In this document: piece by piece, positions 63,657-64,000 of the stretch
Numbering within the stretch: the stretch's first letter is position 1
Layout: every line of letters begins with the position of its first letter
Origin: Pseudogymnoascus destructans
Lineage: Eukaryota > Ascomycota > Leotiomycetes > Thelebolales > Thelebolaceae
Assembly (NCBI RefSeq): GCF_001641265.1
Contig: NW_020167536.1
Location: 620,001-684,000, forward strand
Reading direction: 5' to 3'
Length of the DNA: 64,000 nt
The notes under the pieces: model-generated
Told to the model about the DNA's origin: nothing
Databases searched by the model: none
Seen by the model: only the letters and a program-made list of their open reading frames with translations
Program-made: the position numbers and the translations under genes

Positions 63657-63803
63657 AGATAGGTAACGTCGGATTTGCGAAGTAAAATGTAAACTATAAC
63701 TGTACAAAGTACGGCATGAAGCTGTGTTCTTGAGTGTAGTGTTATGTGTGGAGGAGGGAGATGATGGTGACGGTTCATTTATGCCCAAGATAAACAAAGA
63801 CAA

Positions 63804-64000
63804 CTGTAGCCGAATATCCGCTAACTTTACCCTGTCAATGTGGCTGCAGGACCTAAGCGCGGAGATTTAGCGCCGTTACCTGTGATTGGTCGAACGATGT
63901 ATCATGAGAATCCAACATCTTCGAATTCGAGCCACTTTGGAAGGCCAGCAGACAACAGAGTAAATATCGATAGCCATTGATAGACTTCGTAAAAATAGAT
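63804..64000. other. Promoter side of the AIG2-like gene, no other gene seen
   Basis: Non-coding up to the window edge. Confidence 0.5.

Overview
The window is a piece of filamentous ascomycete (Pezizomycotina) nuclear genome. Short 50-130 bp GT-AG introns with CTAAC-type branch sites, host genes for transaldolase, a mitochondrial-type acyl-CoA synthetase and a DUF4336 protein, fungal LTR elements with chromodomains, and RIP-like C-to-T stop codons all point there. A placement in or near Leotiomycetes is only a guess.

The first 9.5 kb is ordinary host sequence. It holds the 3' end of a DUF4336 gene, a small two-exon hypothetical gene, a six-exon transaldolase gene (TAL1), a decayed O-fucosyltransferase-like gene, a small one-exon gene, a four-exon acyl-CoA synthetase and a tRNA-Gly(GCC). 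From 9.5 to 61.3 kb the window is almost entirely nested mobile DNA: a DUF3435 tyrosine-recombinase (Crypton-like) element abutting the tRNA-Gly; a hAT element (12801-17021, 8-bp target duplication) carrying a histone-H3-like spliced gene; a second CAGTG-ended element; and a nest of three Ty3/gypsy elements called C, A and B here. Then come RIP-degraded elements, two pogo/Fot elements, a second hAT, a restriction-endonuclease-fold plus kinase-fold relic and a second, broken Crypton-like copy. Host sequence returns near 62 kb with an AIG2/gamma-glutamylcyclotransferase-like gene.

The best-supported structural result is an inversion of about 8.0 kb (34206-42200). Element A sits in the gag of C (target duplication GGAGG) and B sits in the pol of A (target duplication AGCGA), yet the two LTRs of A, and the two of B, lie in opposite orientation. 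Flipping 34206-42200 brings together the halves of B pol, A pol, C gag and a host NLR-like gene, and puts the LTR pairs in direct orientation.

The most unusual coding content is the H3-like gene inside the hAT element, and the antisense Zn-cluster genes that both A and B carry between pol and the 3' LTR. Next is the Crypton-like element whose end includes the 5' half of tRNA-Gly(GCC). All identifications come from reading motifs and frames by eye; no database search was run.
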